A stretch of DNA of 64,000 nucleotides from Terriglobia bacterium (GCA_020073485.1 JAIQFB010000009.1:91418-155417); one strand, 5' to 3'. Shown: positions 46,366 to 55,365, numbered from the stretch's first letter. Notes: generated by a model not told the origin, from the letters alone. A program made the numbers and translations.

Positions 46366-47091
46366 ATGTCGAGATTGCTGCTAAAATTCGAGAACGCTGT
46401 GCTGAAAGAGGTTCCGTTGGGAACCCGGCCGGTAACTATCGGGCGCGCGCCGGACAACGACATTCCCATCGACAATCTTGCCGTCTCCAACTATCACGCG
46501 CGGGTGTACGTCGAGGCCGGATCGCTGGTGGTCGAGGACTTAAATAGCCTGAACGGATTGTTCCTGAACGATATCCGCGTGGAACGCGCGATGCTCAAGG
46601 ACGGCGACGCCATCCTAATTGGGAAACATCACATCTGGGTGGACCAGACGCACGACGCCGCTTTGCCCATGGACAACTGGCGCAAGGCTCCCGCTCCGCG
46701 CGTCAACGAGACAATGGTCCTCGATACACACGAACGCCGCAAAATGCTGGAGCAGGCCGCGGCCGCCGGCGAGCGATCGCAGCTCTCCCCTGAGCGGATG
46801 CGCGTTCCCACGCTTACCGTCGTTCGAGGCCGCACGGACCAAAAGGAGTATCGCCTCGCGGGAAAGCTGACCGTGATTGGCCATTCGGAAATGGCCACGG
46901 TGCGGCTGCGCGGGTGGTTCACGCCGGACATCGCCGCGCAAATCAACAAGCATGAAGACGGCTATTACCTGGGCCGAGGGGATCGCGTGCCGAAACTCAA
47001 TGGAACCCCGATCAACGGATTGACCAAGCTCAACGACGGGGACATGATCGAAGTCGGGCGCGTGCGGCTCAATTTCCTGTTTCATGAATAG
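46366..47091 (+). CDS. double FHA-domain protein
   Basis: 241 residues. The first FHA domain (about 2-95) is canonical: PVTIGRAPDNDIPIDNLAVS, NYHARVYVEAGSLVVEDLNS, LNGLFLNDIRV. The second (about 145-240) is more divergent: YRLAGKLTVIGHSEMATVRL and LNGTPINGLTKLNDGDMIEV. FHA domains bind phosphothreonine, so the protein should read out kinase activity and may bring the phosphatase and the cyclase to phosphorylated partners. It lies between those two genes in one operon. No membrane segment or signal peptide is present. Confidence 0.92.
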   Translation: MSRLLLKFENAVLKEVPLGTRPVTIGRAPDNDIPIDNLAVSNYHARVYVEAGSLVVEDLNSLNGLFLNDIRVERAMLKDGDAILIGKHHIWVDQTHDAALPMDNWRKAPAPRVNETMVLDTHERRKMLEQAAAAGERSQLSPERMRVPTLTVVRGRTDQKEYRLAGKLTVIGHSEMATVRLRGWFTPDIAAQINKHEDGYYLGRGDRVPKLNGTPINGLTKLNDGDMIEVGRVRLNFLFHE

Positions 47092-47126
47092 CCTGGCGTT
47101 GCGCGGCTAGAAGCAGCTTCCAGAAC

Positions 47127-49553
47127 ATGGCAGGGACTCCCACCGGCGGTACATCGCGTCGCGCCCTGAACGTCCCGCGCGAATGGCTTCGGGCGTGGTG
47201 GCACCGGCGCGTGCCGTTTGCGATCAGCCTGGGGCTGACGGTTTTCGCGTTGTTCATCTACTCCTACACGTTCATCGGCGATCGTCCGACCGCCTTGTTC
47301 TCGTTCATCAACCGGCTGGAACTGGATGCGCTCGATTTGCGCTTCCGGCTTCGCCCGGACGCGTACAAGAATCCCGACCCGCGCATCGTGATCGTGGACA
47401 TCGACCAGCGCTCGCAGGAAATTCTCGGCCGCTGGCCTTTCTCGCGCACGTATTTCGCGAAGACACTCGACGCTCTGCGCGAGGACGGCGCGAAAGTCGC
47501 GGCCTTCGACGTCACCTTCAGCAAGCCCGACGAAACGTCCGCGCCCATTCGCGAGCTGCGCCGGACCGTGATGGAGCGCGAGCAGCAGGGCGGGCGGACC
47601 GACCCGCGTGTGCTGGCCGATCTCGACAAGCTCTCCAAGGAATATGACGGCGATGAACAATTCGCGCGCGCCATCGAGCGTTTTGGAAACGTCGTCCTCG
47701 GAAATTTCTTTCTCTATTCGCAATACGACCTGAAGGGAGTCGATGACAAGGCGCTCGACCGCTACGCCAATATCCTCGCTGATTTTCCTTTTCCTCAAGT
47801 GCGCGCGTCCAATCCGCAGACCGGGCAGCGCGATCTTGCGCATCTAATGCAGAGCTTCGGCGATCCATATTCCCTGATGCCCATGGGCACGCAGGCGAAT
47901 ATCGAAGTACTGAGTGACGCGCTACGCAACGCGCACGGCTCGACCGGATTTTTCAACGTGGAGCCCGACCCCGACGGCGTCGTGCGGCATTCTCTGCTGG
48001 TACTTCCCTACGGCCGCTCGAAGGATTTTGCGGACTGGGATCTCTATGGATCGCTCGACGTTCAGGCGGTGCGCCTCTATCTGGGCTTGCCCGATCAGCA
48101 GACCGTGCTCGATTTCAGCGAGACCGGCGTCACCGCCCTCGAGTTCGGACCTTCGCTGGTCATCCGGCCGGATGCCATCGGACGGATGATGATCGATTAC
48201 CAGGGCGGCGCAGCGACGTACCCGTACGTCTCCATCGCCGACGTCGTGAATCGCAAATTTCCGGCGGGGACGTTCAAGGGAAAAATTGTGCTGGTGGGCG
48301 CGTCGGCGACCGGGATCGGCGACCTGCGCTCGACGCCGTTCGGAGGGATCAATTATCCGGGAGTGGAAATCCACGCAAATGTGATCGACAACATTTTGAA
48401 CCGGCATTTCATGGTTCGCGGTGCGAATCAAGTGGCCGCGGATGTGCTGCTGATTCTGCTGTTCGGTGTTCCGCTGGGATTGTGGCTGGCGCTGGCGCAG
48501 CCGCGTTCCATGTTGTTTGGATTGCTGCTGCTGGTGCCGTTCGGGTTTGGAGTGTGGTCCGCATTCCTGCACGGGTGGTGGCTGAATTTCATCGTGCCTT
48601 CGGGGACGCTGGTAGCGAACGTGGGTTTTGTGGCGATGTACCGCGCGCTGGTCGAGGAAAAAGAAAAGCGACGGGTGCGCGGCGCGTTCCAACAGTACTT
48701 GAGCCCGGAGGTAATCCGTCGCCTGTTGGAAAATCCTGATCTGGTGAAGCCGCGCAAAACGGAAATCACCGTGATGTTCAGCGACGTTCGAGGTTTCACC
48801 AGTATTTCGGAAAAACTGGACGCGCAGGAACTCGCCGCGCTGCTCAACGAGTACCTGACCGACATGACCCAGATCGTCTTCGCGCACAACGGCACGCTGG
48901 ACAAGTACATCGGCGACGCGGTCATGGCGTTCTGGGGCGCGCCGTTTGAGGAGCCGGGACATGCGACACAGGCGTGCCATGCGGCTTTGGAAATGATCGC
49001 GCGGTTGAAAGAAATGCAGAGAAAGTGGAAGGCTGAGGGAAAGCCCGTGCTCGATATCGGCGTGGGGCTCACCACCGGCGTCGCGTCGGTGGGCAACATG
49101 GGCTCGGCGCTGCGCTACGGCTACACCGCGCTGGGCGACACCGTGAACCTTTCTTCGCGCCTGGAAGGTTTAAACAAGGAATACGCCACGCACATTCTCT
49201 TGAGCGACACGACCTATATGGCGGTGGAAGATCCCCTGCTCGTTTTTCGCGAACTCGACTTGATTCGCGTGAAAGGCAAATCGCAGCCGGTCACGCTCTA
49301 CGAACTGATCGCGTCCCGAGGCACTCCCGAAGGCGACGCGCCGGACCTGGAGGAGCGCATGGAACTTTTCGCCTTGGGACGCGCCTGCTACCGCGAGCGC
49401 CGCTGGCAGGACGCCCAGATTATTTTCGAGAAATTATGCGAGCGCTGGCCCGAGGACGGCCCCGCGCACATGTACCTGAATCGCTGCAAGGAATATCAAG
49501 TGACGGGCCCGGACGCAGATTGGGACGGGGTTTATGTCATGACGCATAAGTAG
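47127..49553 (+). CDS. CHASE2-domain class III adenylate/guanylate cyclase
   Basis: 808 residues. One helix near 32-50 leads into a CHASE2 domain (about 60-420: NPDPRIVIVDIDQRSQEILG, GVVRHSLLVLPYGRSKDFAD, GKIVLVGASATGIGDLRSTP). Three membrane helices follow at about 430-505. The cyclase domain is at about 545-735: VMFSDVRGFTSISEKL, GDAVMAFWGAPFEEPGHATQ and LGDTVNLSSRLEGLNKEYAT carry both metal aspartates and the catalytic Asn/Arg. A short TPR-like tail ends the protein. It makes cAMP or cGMP in response to an extracytoplasmic signal. The only obvious cyclic-nucleotide receptor in this window is the ferredoxin fusion at 8.5 kb. Confidence 0.92.
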   Translation: MAGTPTGGTSRRALNVPREWLRAWWHRRVPFAISLGLTVFALFIYSYTFIGDRPTALFSFINRLELDALDLRFRLRPDAYKNPDPRIVIVDIDQRSQEILGRWPFSRTYFAKTLDALREDGAKVAAFDVTFSKPDETSAPIRELRRTVMEREQQGGRTDPRVLADLDKLSKEYDGDEQFARAIERFGNVVLGNFFLYSQYDLKGVDDKALDRYANILADFPFPQVRASNPQTGQRDLAHLMQSFGDPYSLMPMGTQANIEVLSDALRNAHGSTGFFNVEPDPDGVVRHSLLVLPYGRSKDFADWDLYGSLDVQAVRLYLGLPDQQTVLDFSETGVTALEFGPSLVIRPDAIGRMMIDYQGGAATYPYVSIADVVNRKFPAGTFKGKIVLVGASATGIGDLRSTPFGGINYPGVEIHANVIDNILNRHFMVRGANQVAADVLLILLFGVPLGLWLALAQPRSMLFGLLLLVPFGFGVWSAFLHGWWLNFIVPSGTLVANVGFVAMYRALVEEKEKRRVRGAFQQYLSPEVIRRLLENPDLVKPRKTEITVMFSDVRGFTSISEKLDAQELAALLNEYLTDMTQIVFAHNGTLDKYIGDAVMAFWGAPFEEPGHATQACHAALEMIARLKEMQRKWKAEGKPVLDIGVGLTTGVASVGNMGSALRYGYTALGDTVNLSSRLEGLNKEYATHILLSDTTYMAVEDPLLVFRELDLIRVKGKSQPVTLYELIASRGTPEGDAPDLEERMELFALGRACYRERRWQDAQIIFEKLCERWPEDGPAHMYLNRCKEYQVTGPDADWDGVYVMTHK

Positions 49554-49567
49554 GAATTTTTAATTCC
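49553..49567. terminator. short hairpin after the cyclase gene
   Basis: GGAATTTTTAATTCC begins at the last base of the cyclase stop codon and folds into six pairs with a three-base loop. It could work in both directions in this convergent gap. No dispersed repeat is present here. Confidence 0.4.
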
Positions 49568-49681
49568 AATCATTCTGCATTTCCCCGCGATGAGCCACTT
49601 TGCGGTCGCCCCGTTTATCGGGACATATTGAATTGAGTCCCTAAACAACTATGTCTTGAAACATAAGTGCGATCAATTGTG

Positions 49682-50542
49682 TCATGGTTGTCGGCACTCA
49701 TCCTTGCGCCTAATCCAGTGCACACCGTTTGAAGGCGTTATCTCCGCAACGTCAATCGGACCACCAACTACAAACTTGTCCGGATTAAGTTCAATGGTCT
49801 TCTCTACCAGATGAATTGCATATTCAGATGAAAGAAGCTCTCGCTTTTCACCGAGCCAGGCAGCACGATCTTCACGGGCACGCGATGTGCTTAAATTCTT
49901 AAATTCGTCAACAATTCCCGTTTGTCCGTAATCTTGAATATTCAAATACCCTTCCGGCACCTCTTCCACTTCGGAGTGGCTCTTAAAAAGCATTCCGCGA
50001 AAACCCGGCCGAGGAGGATCGTAGTAAACAGGTGCCTCCGCATACTTAACACTGTTTGAATCATCGACGGATACAAAGATCCCCTGGACTATTGGCACAA
50101 ACCGTCCATCACTAGCGAGGACTGTAAGGCCATTTGAATAGGCAGTTTGAAATTGCATAGCAACCTTCATACCCCAATCAGCCGCAAGAGAAAGCATCGG
50201 TTCGTTCTTCAAAGTTCCGAGGTCAGAAGACATGGCATCGCGGACCGCAGAATAGGCTTCGTCTTCCGCCGAAAAGCGGCTCGAATGAGGTCCAAATGCC
50301 ACTCTACCAGCGGCAGCAAATAACAGTTTGGGTGTGACTTCGATGACCTTGCAGCCGTGGTCGTCAAATTGCCCATTCTCGTGGCCGACACGGCTATCAG
50401 CAGCAAGGTAGGCTTTATCCTTGGAAATTAGGAGAACGATTATCGTGCCCACATCTGCGTGTGCGTCTGAATTGCTTTGTTGTATTGCCAACTCAGGCAT
50501 CATCAATAGGACGATGGACATTGCGATGAAAACCTTTGACAT
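49682..50542 (-). CDS. secreted proteasome-fold (Ntn) hydrolase-like protein
   Basis: 286 residues from ATG 50542; a GTG at 50557 is in frame. A signal-type hydrophobic stretch covers about 4-20. After it comes ADVG followed by TIIVLLISKDKAYLAADSR. If that Thr is numbered 1, Asp is at 17 (AADSR), Lys at 33 (GCKVIEV) and Gly at 47 (FAAAG). These are exactly the positions of the catalytic Thr1/Asp17/Lys33 and the structural Gly47 in 20S proteasome beta subunits and HslV. The first 33 residues would then be a removable propeptide. The rest (about 200 residues) is divergent. G+C is about half in sampled lines, lower than the neighbourhood, so acquisition by transfer is likely. Substrate and partner are unknown. 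Confidence 0.7.
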   Translation of the reverse strand: MSKVFIAMSIVLLMMPELAIQQSNSDAHADVGTIIVLLISKDKAYLAADSRVGHENGQFDDHGCKVIEVTPKLLFAAAGRVAFGPHSSRFSAEDEAYSAVRDAMSSDLGTLKNEPMLSLAADWGMKVAMQFQTAYSNGLTVLASDGRFVPIVQGIFVSVDDSNSVKYAEAPVYYDPPRPGFRGMLFKSHSEVEEVPEGYLNIQDYGQTGIVDEFKNLSTSRAREDRAAWLGEKRELLSSEYAIHLVEKTIELNPDKFVVGGPIDVAEITPSNGVHWIRRKDECRQP

Positions 50543-50890
50543 GAACCTAGATAACACAGGAAATTAAGAAGATCTATATTAATTAAAGTAGTTATCAACA
50601 AGTCTTGGGAAGCTCTCTTATTAGAATCTGGGATTTTCCGCCCAAGGTGGTTCGGGCCATAATTCGAAAACTCCGTTTCTCGGGACTAGGGCGGCAGGTC
50701 GACTCCGATTTGTCTGCCTAAGCTGGGTTGGTGCGCTAACAATATCGACACAAGGGTCGTGACGGATTCTAAGTTGTCCTATAATGCAAGCCTATCTGTA
50801 CTCTAACTGCAGGGTGTCTGGTCTTATGCTACCCACTGATGGCGCTTTGGCCTGATCGGCTCAATAAAGGGTTGGACGGACTGTGAGGCT
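50543..50890. other. AT-rich divergent intergenic region
   Basis: The 348 bases between the Ntn-type and TIR-like genes are AT-richer than any other gap in the window. I see no terminal repeats, transposase remnant, tRNA or attachment-site duplication. It should hold divergent promoters. Confidence 0.35.
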
Positions 50891-51547
50891 GTGAATGTCA
50901 TGAGAGTATTCCTGAGTGTCGGCGCGACTTACTCAGAAGAGCAGGAACACTTCGTAAGGGGGTTTGAAGGGTTCCTGATTCAGAGTGGTTGCGAACGGCT
51001 TACTGTCGGACGAGGTATGTATGGTGCAAAGCAACCGATTCAGCAGACGCGCGAATTGATGGAAACTGCGGATGCCGTGGTCGTGCTCGGGTTTACGCGA
51101 ATATTGGTGAATAACGCAGTCGAAAAGCCCGGATCAAAAGATCAGAAGGAAATCACCAACACTAAATATCCAACAATCTGGAATCAGCTTGAGGCGTCAA
51201 TGGCCTACGCTTTAAAACTCCCATTGCTAATCATACTCGAAGAGGGCCTCCACCAGGAGGCGATGTTGAAGGATCGGCTAGAGTTTCGCGTGTGCAACAC
51301 TATCTTGAACCCGGATTTTTTCAGTTCCAACGAATTCAGGGGCATCTTTGCTGATTTCAAGAGAATCGCTATCGAGCGTGCTCTCGGAAGGAACACTGTC
51401 TCTAATGTCCGGTCGGCGTCTTTGACGATTGGTGACCTCGTTCGAGACCTCCGCCCCGATCAACTCTGGGGTGCAGGAGCAGCGGTCTTCAGTCTATTGG
51501 CCGCGTTGGCCGCTGCTGGGTTCTGGCTCGGGAAGAATCTGCATTAG
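50891..51547 (+). CDS. membrane-anchored TIR/deoxyribosyltransferase-like protein
   Basis: 218 residues from a GTG; an ATG at 50900 is in frame. The N-terminal 125 residues show a Rossmann-like order of beta strands and helices: MRVFLSVGATYSEEQEHFVR, RELMETADAVVVLGFTR, then PTIWNQLEASMAYALKLPLL and IILEEGLHQEA. The glutamate in WNQLEASMAYA sits where TIR-like NADases and nucleoside 2-deoxyribosyltransferases have their catalytic residue. One transmembrane helix near 192-212 (AAVFSLLAALAAAGFWLG) anchors the C-terminus. Proteins of this type are often effectors of antiphage or stress systems. That role is an inference. AT-rich coding shows probable transfer. Confidence 0.6.
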   Translation: MNVMRVFLSVGATYSEEQEHFVRGFEGFLIQSGCERLTVGRGMYGAKQPIQQTRELMETADAVVVLGFTRILVNNAVEKPGSKDQKEITNTKYPTIWNQLEASMAYALKLPLLIILEEGLHQEAMLKDRLEFRVCNTILNPDFFSSNEFRGIFADFKRIAIERALGRNTVSNVRSASLTIGDLVRDLRPDQLWGAGAAVFSLLAALAAAGFWLGKNLH

Positions 51548-51561
51548 CGCAATTTCTACTT

Positions 51562-51576
51562 AGCCCAAATTGGGCT
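51562..51576. terminator. palindrome after the TIR-like gene
   Basis: AGCCCAAATTGGGCT is a seven-pair stem with a one-base centre. It lies 15 bases after the TIR-like stop codon in the convergent gap with the capA-like gene. There is no T-run, so termination is only likely. Confidence 0.35.
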
Positions 51577-51708
51577 GACGGGTCTGTGGTTCGAGACGAT
51601 CTTGTGAGTCTTTGAGTAGCCGGAGAACTGTCTAAAACCTGTCCTCTTCTCGAAACATGGCCCGGCCTGCCAGGTCAGTCGAAGTGAATCGACGCCAAAC
51701 ATTTGTCG

Positions 51709-52956
51709 TTACTTACTAGCTTTCAACTTAATTTCCGCCATGTCGCCCTTCATTTCCATCGTTGTGCCAAATGGTTTCGACGCGTCGGCCAGGCGCTGCA
51801 GGACGTAACCCGCTCTCGCGCCCTTGAGCGGCGTGGGCAAGCCGCGAGTGTCGAGGAACTGGTTGTTGGCGTATGGATCGTGAATATCGGGCTGGCCCTC
51901 GCCCACGTTGTTCAAGTCGATCGGGCGGAACGAAACCGATTTCAGGGTCTTTCCTTGAAACTCCACGTACGCGACCGCGCTCTCCCAATTCATCGGCTCG
52001 TCAATGTAGGTCAGCGTCGGCGTCAAGTTGTAAATGAAATTGCCCAGATCGTAGAAGATGGGCCGGCCGTGGTAAATCTCCACGCCGTGCAGCATGGGCG
52101 CGCCATGCATCACGATGATGTCCGCGCCCGCGTCCACCTCCGCGTGCGTCCACTTTATAAGCCAATCGTTCGGAGCGAGGCGTTCCGGCAAACCTTCGGT
52201 GAAGACCGTCGTGAACGAGTGATTCGAGAAGACGTGGTTATGCTGGTACACGATCACCAGGTCCGCATGCTGGCGGGCGTCGCGAATGCTTTGCAGGATG
52301 CGTTGCGCATCTTCGGAATTGGGTGTGTTGCCGGGCGCGCCGGGCAGATCTTCGGTGGCCTCGTTTTCCTTGTCGCCGGCTTCGACGCGCAGCTCATTCA
52401 CGCCCGGACGGTCGGCCGTGGCGCGGCCTCCCGGCGCGATCAGGCCGGACGCGCTGGCGATCAGGGCAATCGTGCCCTTCGGCGTGTGGAGATAACCCGG
52501 TGCCACGGCTTCAGCCGCGTTGTTTCCCGTGCCGGCGTGAATGATTTTGCGGGCGTCCGCCTCGCGGGTCGTATTCTGAATGCCCTTCACGCCCAGATCG
52601 AACGCGTGGTTGCCGGACAGCGAAACCAGGTTAAAACCGAATGTCTTCAAGGCGTCGAGCGCTTCGGGCGGAGTGAGAAATCCCCTGCCCTCATGAACGG
52701 TTTCACCTTTTTCGGCAACCGCGGATTCGAGGTTGGTGAAAATGACGTCGCCCTTCAGCAGTCCCTGGATCGCCGGCACCGCCTTCGGCGCGGTCTCGCG
52801 CGCATCCGAGCGGAGCATGGACTGCCCCGCCAGCGTGATCGAGATCGTACCCGGCTGCTGCTGCGCAGCGGCGGCCGCCGCGAACAAGAATGCTGACAGA
52901 AACGCGATGCTCAGTGCGCTCGCCAATAACCGGCCAGTCTTCCACAATGTCGCCAT
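51709..52956 (-). CDS. CapA-family (poly-gamma-glutamate capsule-type) metallophosphoesterase-fold protein
   Basis: 415 residues. A signal peptide (SALSIAFLSAFLFAAAAAAQ) is followed by a PGA_cap/CapA domain: ISITLAGQSML, GDVIFTNLESAVAEKG, LVSLSGNHAFDLGVKGIQNT, DLVIVYQHNHVFSNHSF, ADIIVMHGAPMLHGVEIY and PIFYDLGNFIYNL. The GNH and metal-binding histidines suit the calcineurin-like fold. The best known member is CapA of poly-gamma-glutamate capsules, but many CapA-like proteins have other, unknown roles. No capB or capC is visible here. The HIT gene lies upstream on the same strand. Confidence 0.85.
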   Translation of the reverse strand: MATLWKTGRLLASALSIAFLSAFLFAAAAAAQQQPGTISITLAGQSMLRSDARETAPKAVPAIQGLLKGDVIFTNLESAVAEKGETVHEGRGFLTPPEALDALKTFGFNLVSLSGNHAFDLGVKGIQNTTREADARKIIHAGTGNNAAEAVAPGYLHTPKGTIALIASASGLIAPGGRATADRPGVNELRVEAGDKENEATEDLPGAPGNTPNSEDAQRILQSIRDARQHADLVIVYQHNHVFSNHSFTTVFTEGLPERLAPNDWLIKWTHAEVDAGADIIVMHGAPMLHGVEIYHGRPIFYDLGNFIYNLTPTLTYIDEPMNWESAVAYVEFQGKTLKSVSFRPIDLNNVGEGQPDIHDPYANNQFLDTRGLPTPLKGARAGYVLQRLADASKPFGTTMEMKGDMAEIKLKASK

Positions 52957-53024
52957 TTGCGTTGTCCTCGCGTTTCCGTTTGAGCGTTCTATTTTGGGGT
53001 TGCGACCCGCCGAGCTAATTCATT

Positions 53025-53366
53025 TTACCCCGGCGGCCAGCGAAAATCGCGCCCGCCGAGCAAATGCAAATGAAGATGGAACACGGACTGCCCGGCGCCG
53101 CGGCCGTTGTTGAACACGGTGCGGTAGCCGTCGGTCAGTTTTCTGTCCTTGGCGATTTGGGCGGCGACAAGTTGCAGCTTGCCCAGCATGGCGGCGTCTT
53201 CCGCCGACGCATCGGTCAGCGAAACCAAGTGCTTTCTGGGACAGAGCAGGATGTGCACCGGCGCTTGCGGCTGGATGTCCTCGAAGGCGAAGATTTCGGC
53301 GTCTTCATATACGAGCTTCGACGGGATTTCCTTGCGTCCAATTTTGCAGAAAAGACAGTCGTTCAT
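53025..53366 (-). CDS. histidine triad (HIT/HinT-like) nucleotide-binding protein
   Basis: 113 residues, the usual length. CLFCKIGRKEIPSKLVYEDA carries the start and one zinc-type CxxC. APVHILLCPRKHL is the substrate strand, and QSVFHLHLHLLGGRDFRWPPG holds the histidine triad HxHxHxx. These enzymes hydrolyse purine nucleoside phosphoramidates such as AMP-lysine. Cytosolic. Confidence 0.93.
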   Translation of the reverse strand: MNDCLFCKIGRKEIPSKLVYEDAEIFAFEDIQPQAPVHILLCPRKHLVSLTDASAEDAAMLGKLQLVAAQIAKDRKLTDGYRTVFNNGRGAGQSVFHLHLHLLGGRDFRWPPG

Positions 53367-53428
53367 GAGAGAGCCTCGAAAAAAGTTCAGAGTCGTGAGT
53401 TACGAGTCGACAGTTTCAATATTCTATT

Positions 53429-54247
53429 CTACTTCGTGCCCAATCCATCGACTTGGTCAAGCCGGATCACGAACGTTTGAAATCCGTCGCTGGCGCGCAA
53501 TTGCGCGGCAAGCTGCTGCGCGGCGTCTGGGCTTGGGACGCGGCCGACGCGCACGCGGAAGAAATGGCCCGCGGGCGCATCATAATCCTGAATGAAGATG
53601 GGCTGGTAAGCCGTCAACAGGCGGTCGCGCAGGCGCTCGGCGTTGGCGCGGTCGGAGAAGGCGCCGACCTGCACGGTAAATTCTCCTCCGGCGGGACTCG
53701 GGCCGGAGAGCAGTTCGATGCGCACGGGCGCGGTTCCCGTCCCGATCATGTCCAGCGAAACCGCCGCGGCGCGCGCCAAATCCAGAATGCGATCGCCCAC
53801 AAACGGTCCGCGGTCGATCACGCGCACTTCGACTTCGCGGCCGTTATTCAGATTGGTGACGCGCAAGACGCTGCCGAACGGGAGCGTGCGGTGCGCGGCC
53901 ACCAGCATGTTCATATTGAAAATCTCGCCGTCGGCGGCGCGGCGCCCGTTAAACGGCACGCCGTACCAGGACGCCGTACCCTGCTCGACATAAATGCCGG
54001 GGATGAAGGGAGCGGCACGGGTCGGCGGCGGCATAACCGTTCCAGCAGGCGCGTTAGGATTTGATTTCGGAACAGGCGCGGGAGCGGGTTCCGGCTGAGG
54101 TGACGGCCCCGGAGGGACCGAAGTCGTCATCGGTCGATGTCCCGCGCAACCCGCGGCGCCTAGGGCTGCGAATAGCAAGGCCAGCGGCCAGCGTGAACGC
54201 GTGCGCGGCGTGCCGCTTGCGGGCTTGCGATCAAATAATTCGGGCAC
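53429..54247 (-). CDS. rlpA: RlpA-like septal ring lipoprotein with SPOR domain
   Basis: 272 residues from a GTG with GGAAGGA upstream. A lipoprotein signal ends in ALLFAALGAAGCAG. A Pro-rich linker is followed by a double-psi beta-barrel (about 85-180: GTASWYGVPFNGRRAADGEI, AAHRTLPFGSVLRVTNLNNG, VRVIDRGPFVGDRILDLARA). The C-terminal SPOR domain (about 190-265: FTVQVGAFSDRANAERLRDR) binds glycan strands that lack stem peptides. RlpA proteins are lytic transglycosylases of the division septum in some bacteria. It probably acts at the inner face of the outer membrane during daughter-cell separation. Confidence 0.92.
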   Translation of the reverse strand: MPELFDRKPASGTPRTRSRWPLALLFAALGAAGCAGHRPMTTSVPPGPSPQPEPAPAPVPKSNPNAPAGTVMPPPTRAAPFIPGIYVEQGTASWYGVPFNGRRAADGEIFNMNMLVAAHRTLPFGSVLRVTNLNNGREVEVRVIDRGPFVGDRILDLARAAAVSLDMIGTGTAPVRIELLSGPSPAGGEFTVQVGAFSDRANAERLRDRLLTAYQPIFIQDYDAPAGHFFRVRVGRVPSPDAAQQLAAQLRASDGFQTFVIRLDQVDGLGTK

Positions 54248-54447
54248 CAGTTTCCTTCCGCATTCTGGGGGCGATCCTAAATTTCAGAGCAGGCTCCACG
54301 CCTCGCTTGAATCACTCATTGAAAAAATAGAGCCCGCACTCGATCCCTTACTTTCGCGAGAACATTTTCGCGGCTGGTGCGAATTTCGCGTCCGCACTGA
54401 ATTCCAGCTATTATAGGCATGCAATAATTTTGCAGCAAGGAGACCAC

Positions 54448-55365
54448 GTGCCACTTCCCGTCCGATGGCGCTATAAACTCGACCGCTGGCGCGGCGAGCT
54501 CGCTCAAATGTTCCGTTCGGAGCCGAAACAGGTGCGCCCAAGGCTCTGCCCTTCCTGCGGTTCGCTGGTGGGTACGACGGCGACCAAGTGCTATCAGTGC
54601 GGAGCGAGCACAACGTATTCGCTTTCCGCTGCGAGCCGCACGCTCAGCCGCTGGATGCCGCAAACTTCTCCGGTGACCTACGCAATGCTGACCATCTGCT
54701 GCCTGATGTACGTGCTGTCCCTGATGATTACTCTGAAATTTACGGGAGGCGAGGGAGTGGGCGGCGGCCTGATGAATCTCGGGGGAATCGCGACAAAAGT
54801 TAACTTACGGCTGGGCGCGTCCTGGTTTCTCGATTTTGACATCCAGCAGCCGTGGCGGCTCATTACCGCGATTTTTCTACACGGCAGCCTCGTGCACATC
54901 GGGTTCAATATGTGGGTGCTGATGGATATTGGCCCGATGATCGAGGAATTGTACGGCTCGGCGCGATATTTTTTCCTATTTGTGGTGACCGGCGCTGCCG
55001 GCTATGTGGTGAGCTCGTTTTTCGGGCATATGAGCGTTGGGGCCTCCGGTTCGCTGCTTGGACTGATCGGAGTGCTGCTGGCGGCGACCACGGGCCGAAA
55101 AAGCCTTTCGGCACAAGCCCTGCGCAGCGCCTTGATTCGCTGGCTGATTTATATCGGCGTCCTCGGGTTCATGTTCAGCGGCACGGACAACGCCGCGCAC
55201 GCCGGGGGGCTCGCCGCGGGGTATTTGCTTGGACGCGTGATGGTGGATCGCCTGCCCGCGGACGTCACCGAGCGCCGCCGGGCGGATATGATGGGATGGA
55301 TCGCGGGGGTTGCTGTCGCCGTGAGTTTCGGATTCATGGTTTTTAGTTATTTGAAGAACACGTAG
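54448..55365 (+). CDS. rhomboid-family intramembrane serine protease with N-terminal zinc ribbon
   Basis: 305 residues from the GTG at 54448, which has AAGGAG five bases upstream. The cytosolic N-terminus has a zinc-ribbon-like motif pair, CPSCGSL and CYQCGAS. Six or seven transmembrane helices follow. The catalytic serine is in GASGSLLGLIG near residue 200 and the histidine in HAGGLAAGYLLGR near 250. HIGFNMWVLMDIGPMIEELY provides the conserved loop and asparagine. The protease cuts membrane proteins within or next to their helices. The physiological substrate is unknown. Confidence 0.92.
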   Translation: MPLPVRWRYKLDRWRGELAQMFRSEPKQVRPRLCPSCGSLVGTTATKCYQCGASTTYSLSAASRTLSRWMPQTSPVTYAMLTICCLMYVLSLMITLKFTGGEGVGGGLMNLGGIATKVNLRLGASWFLDFDIQQPWRLITAIFLHGSLVHIGFNMWVLMDIGPMIEELYGSARYFFLFVVTGAAGYVVSSFFGHMSVGASGSLLGLIGVLLAATTGRKSLSAQALRSALIRWLIYIGVLGFMFSGTDNAAHAGGLAAGYLLGRVMVDRLPADVTERRRADMMGWIAGVAVAVSFGFMVFSYLKNT

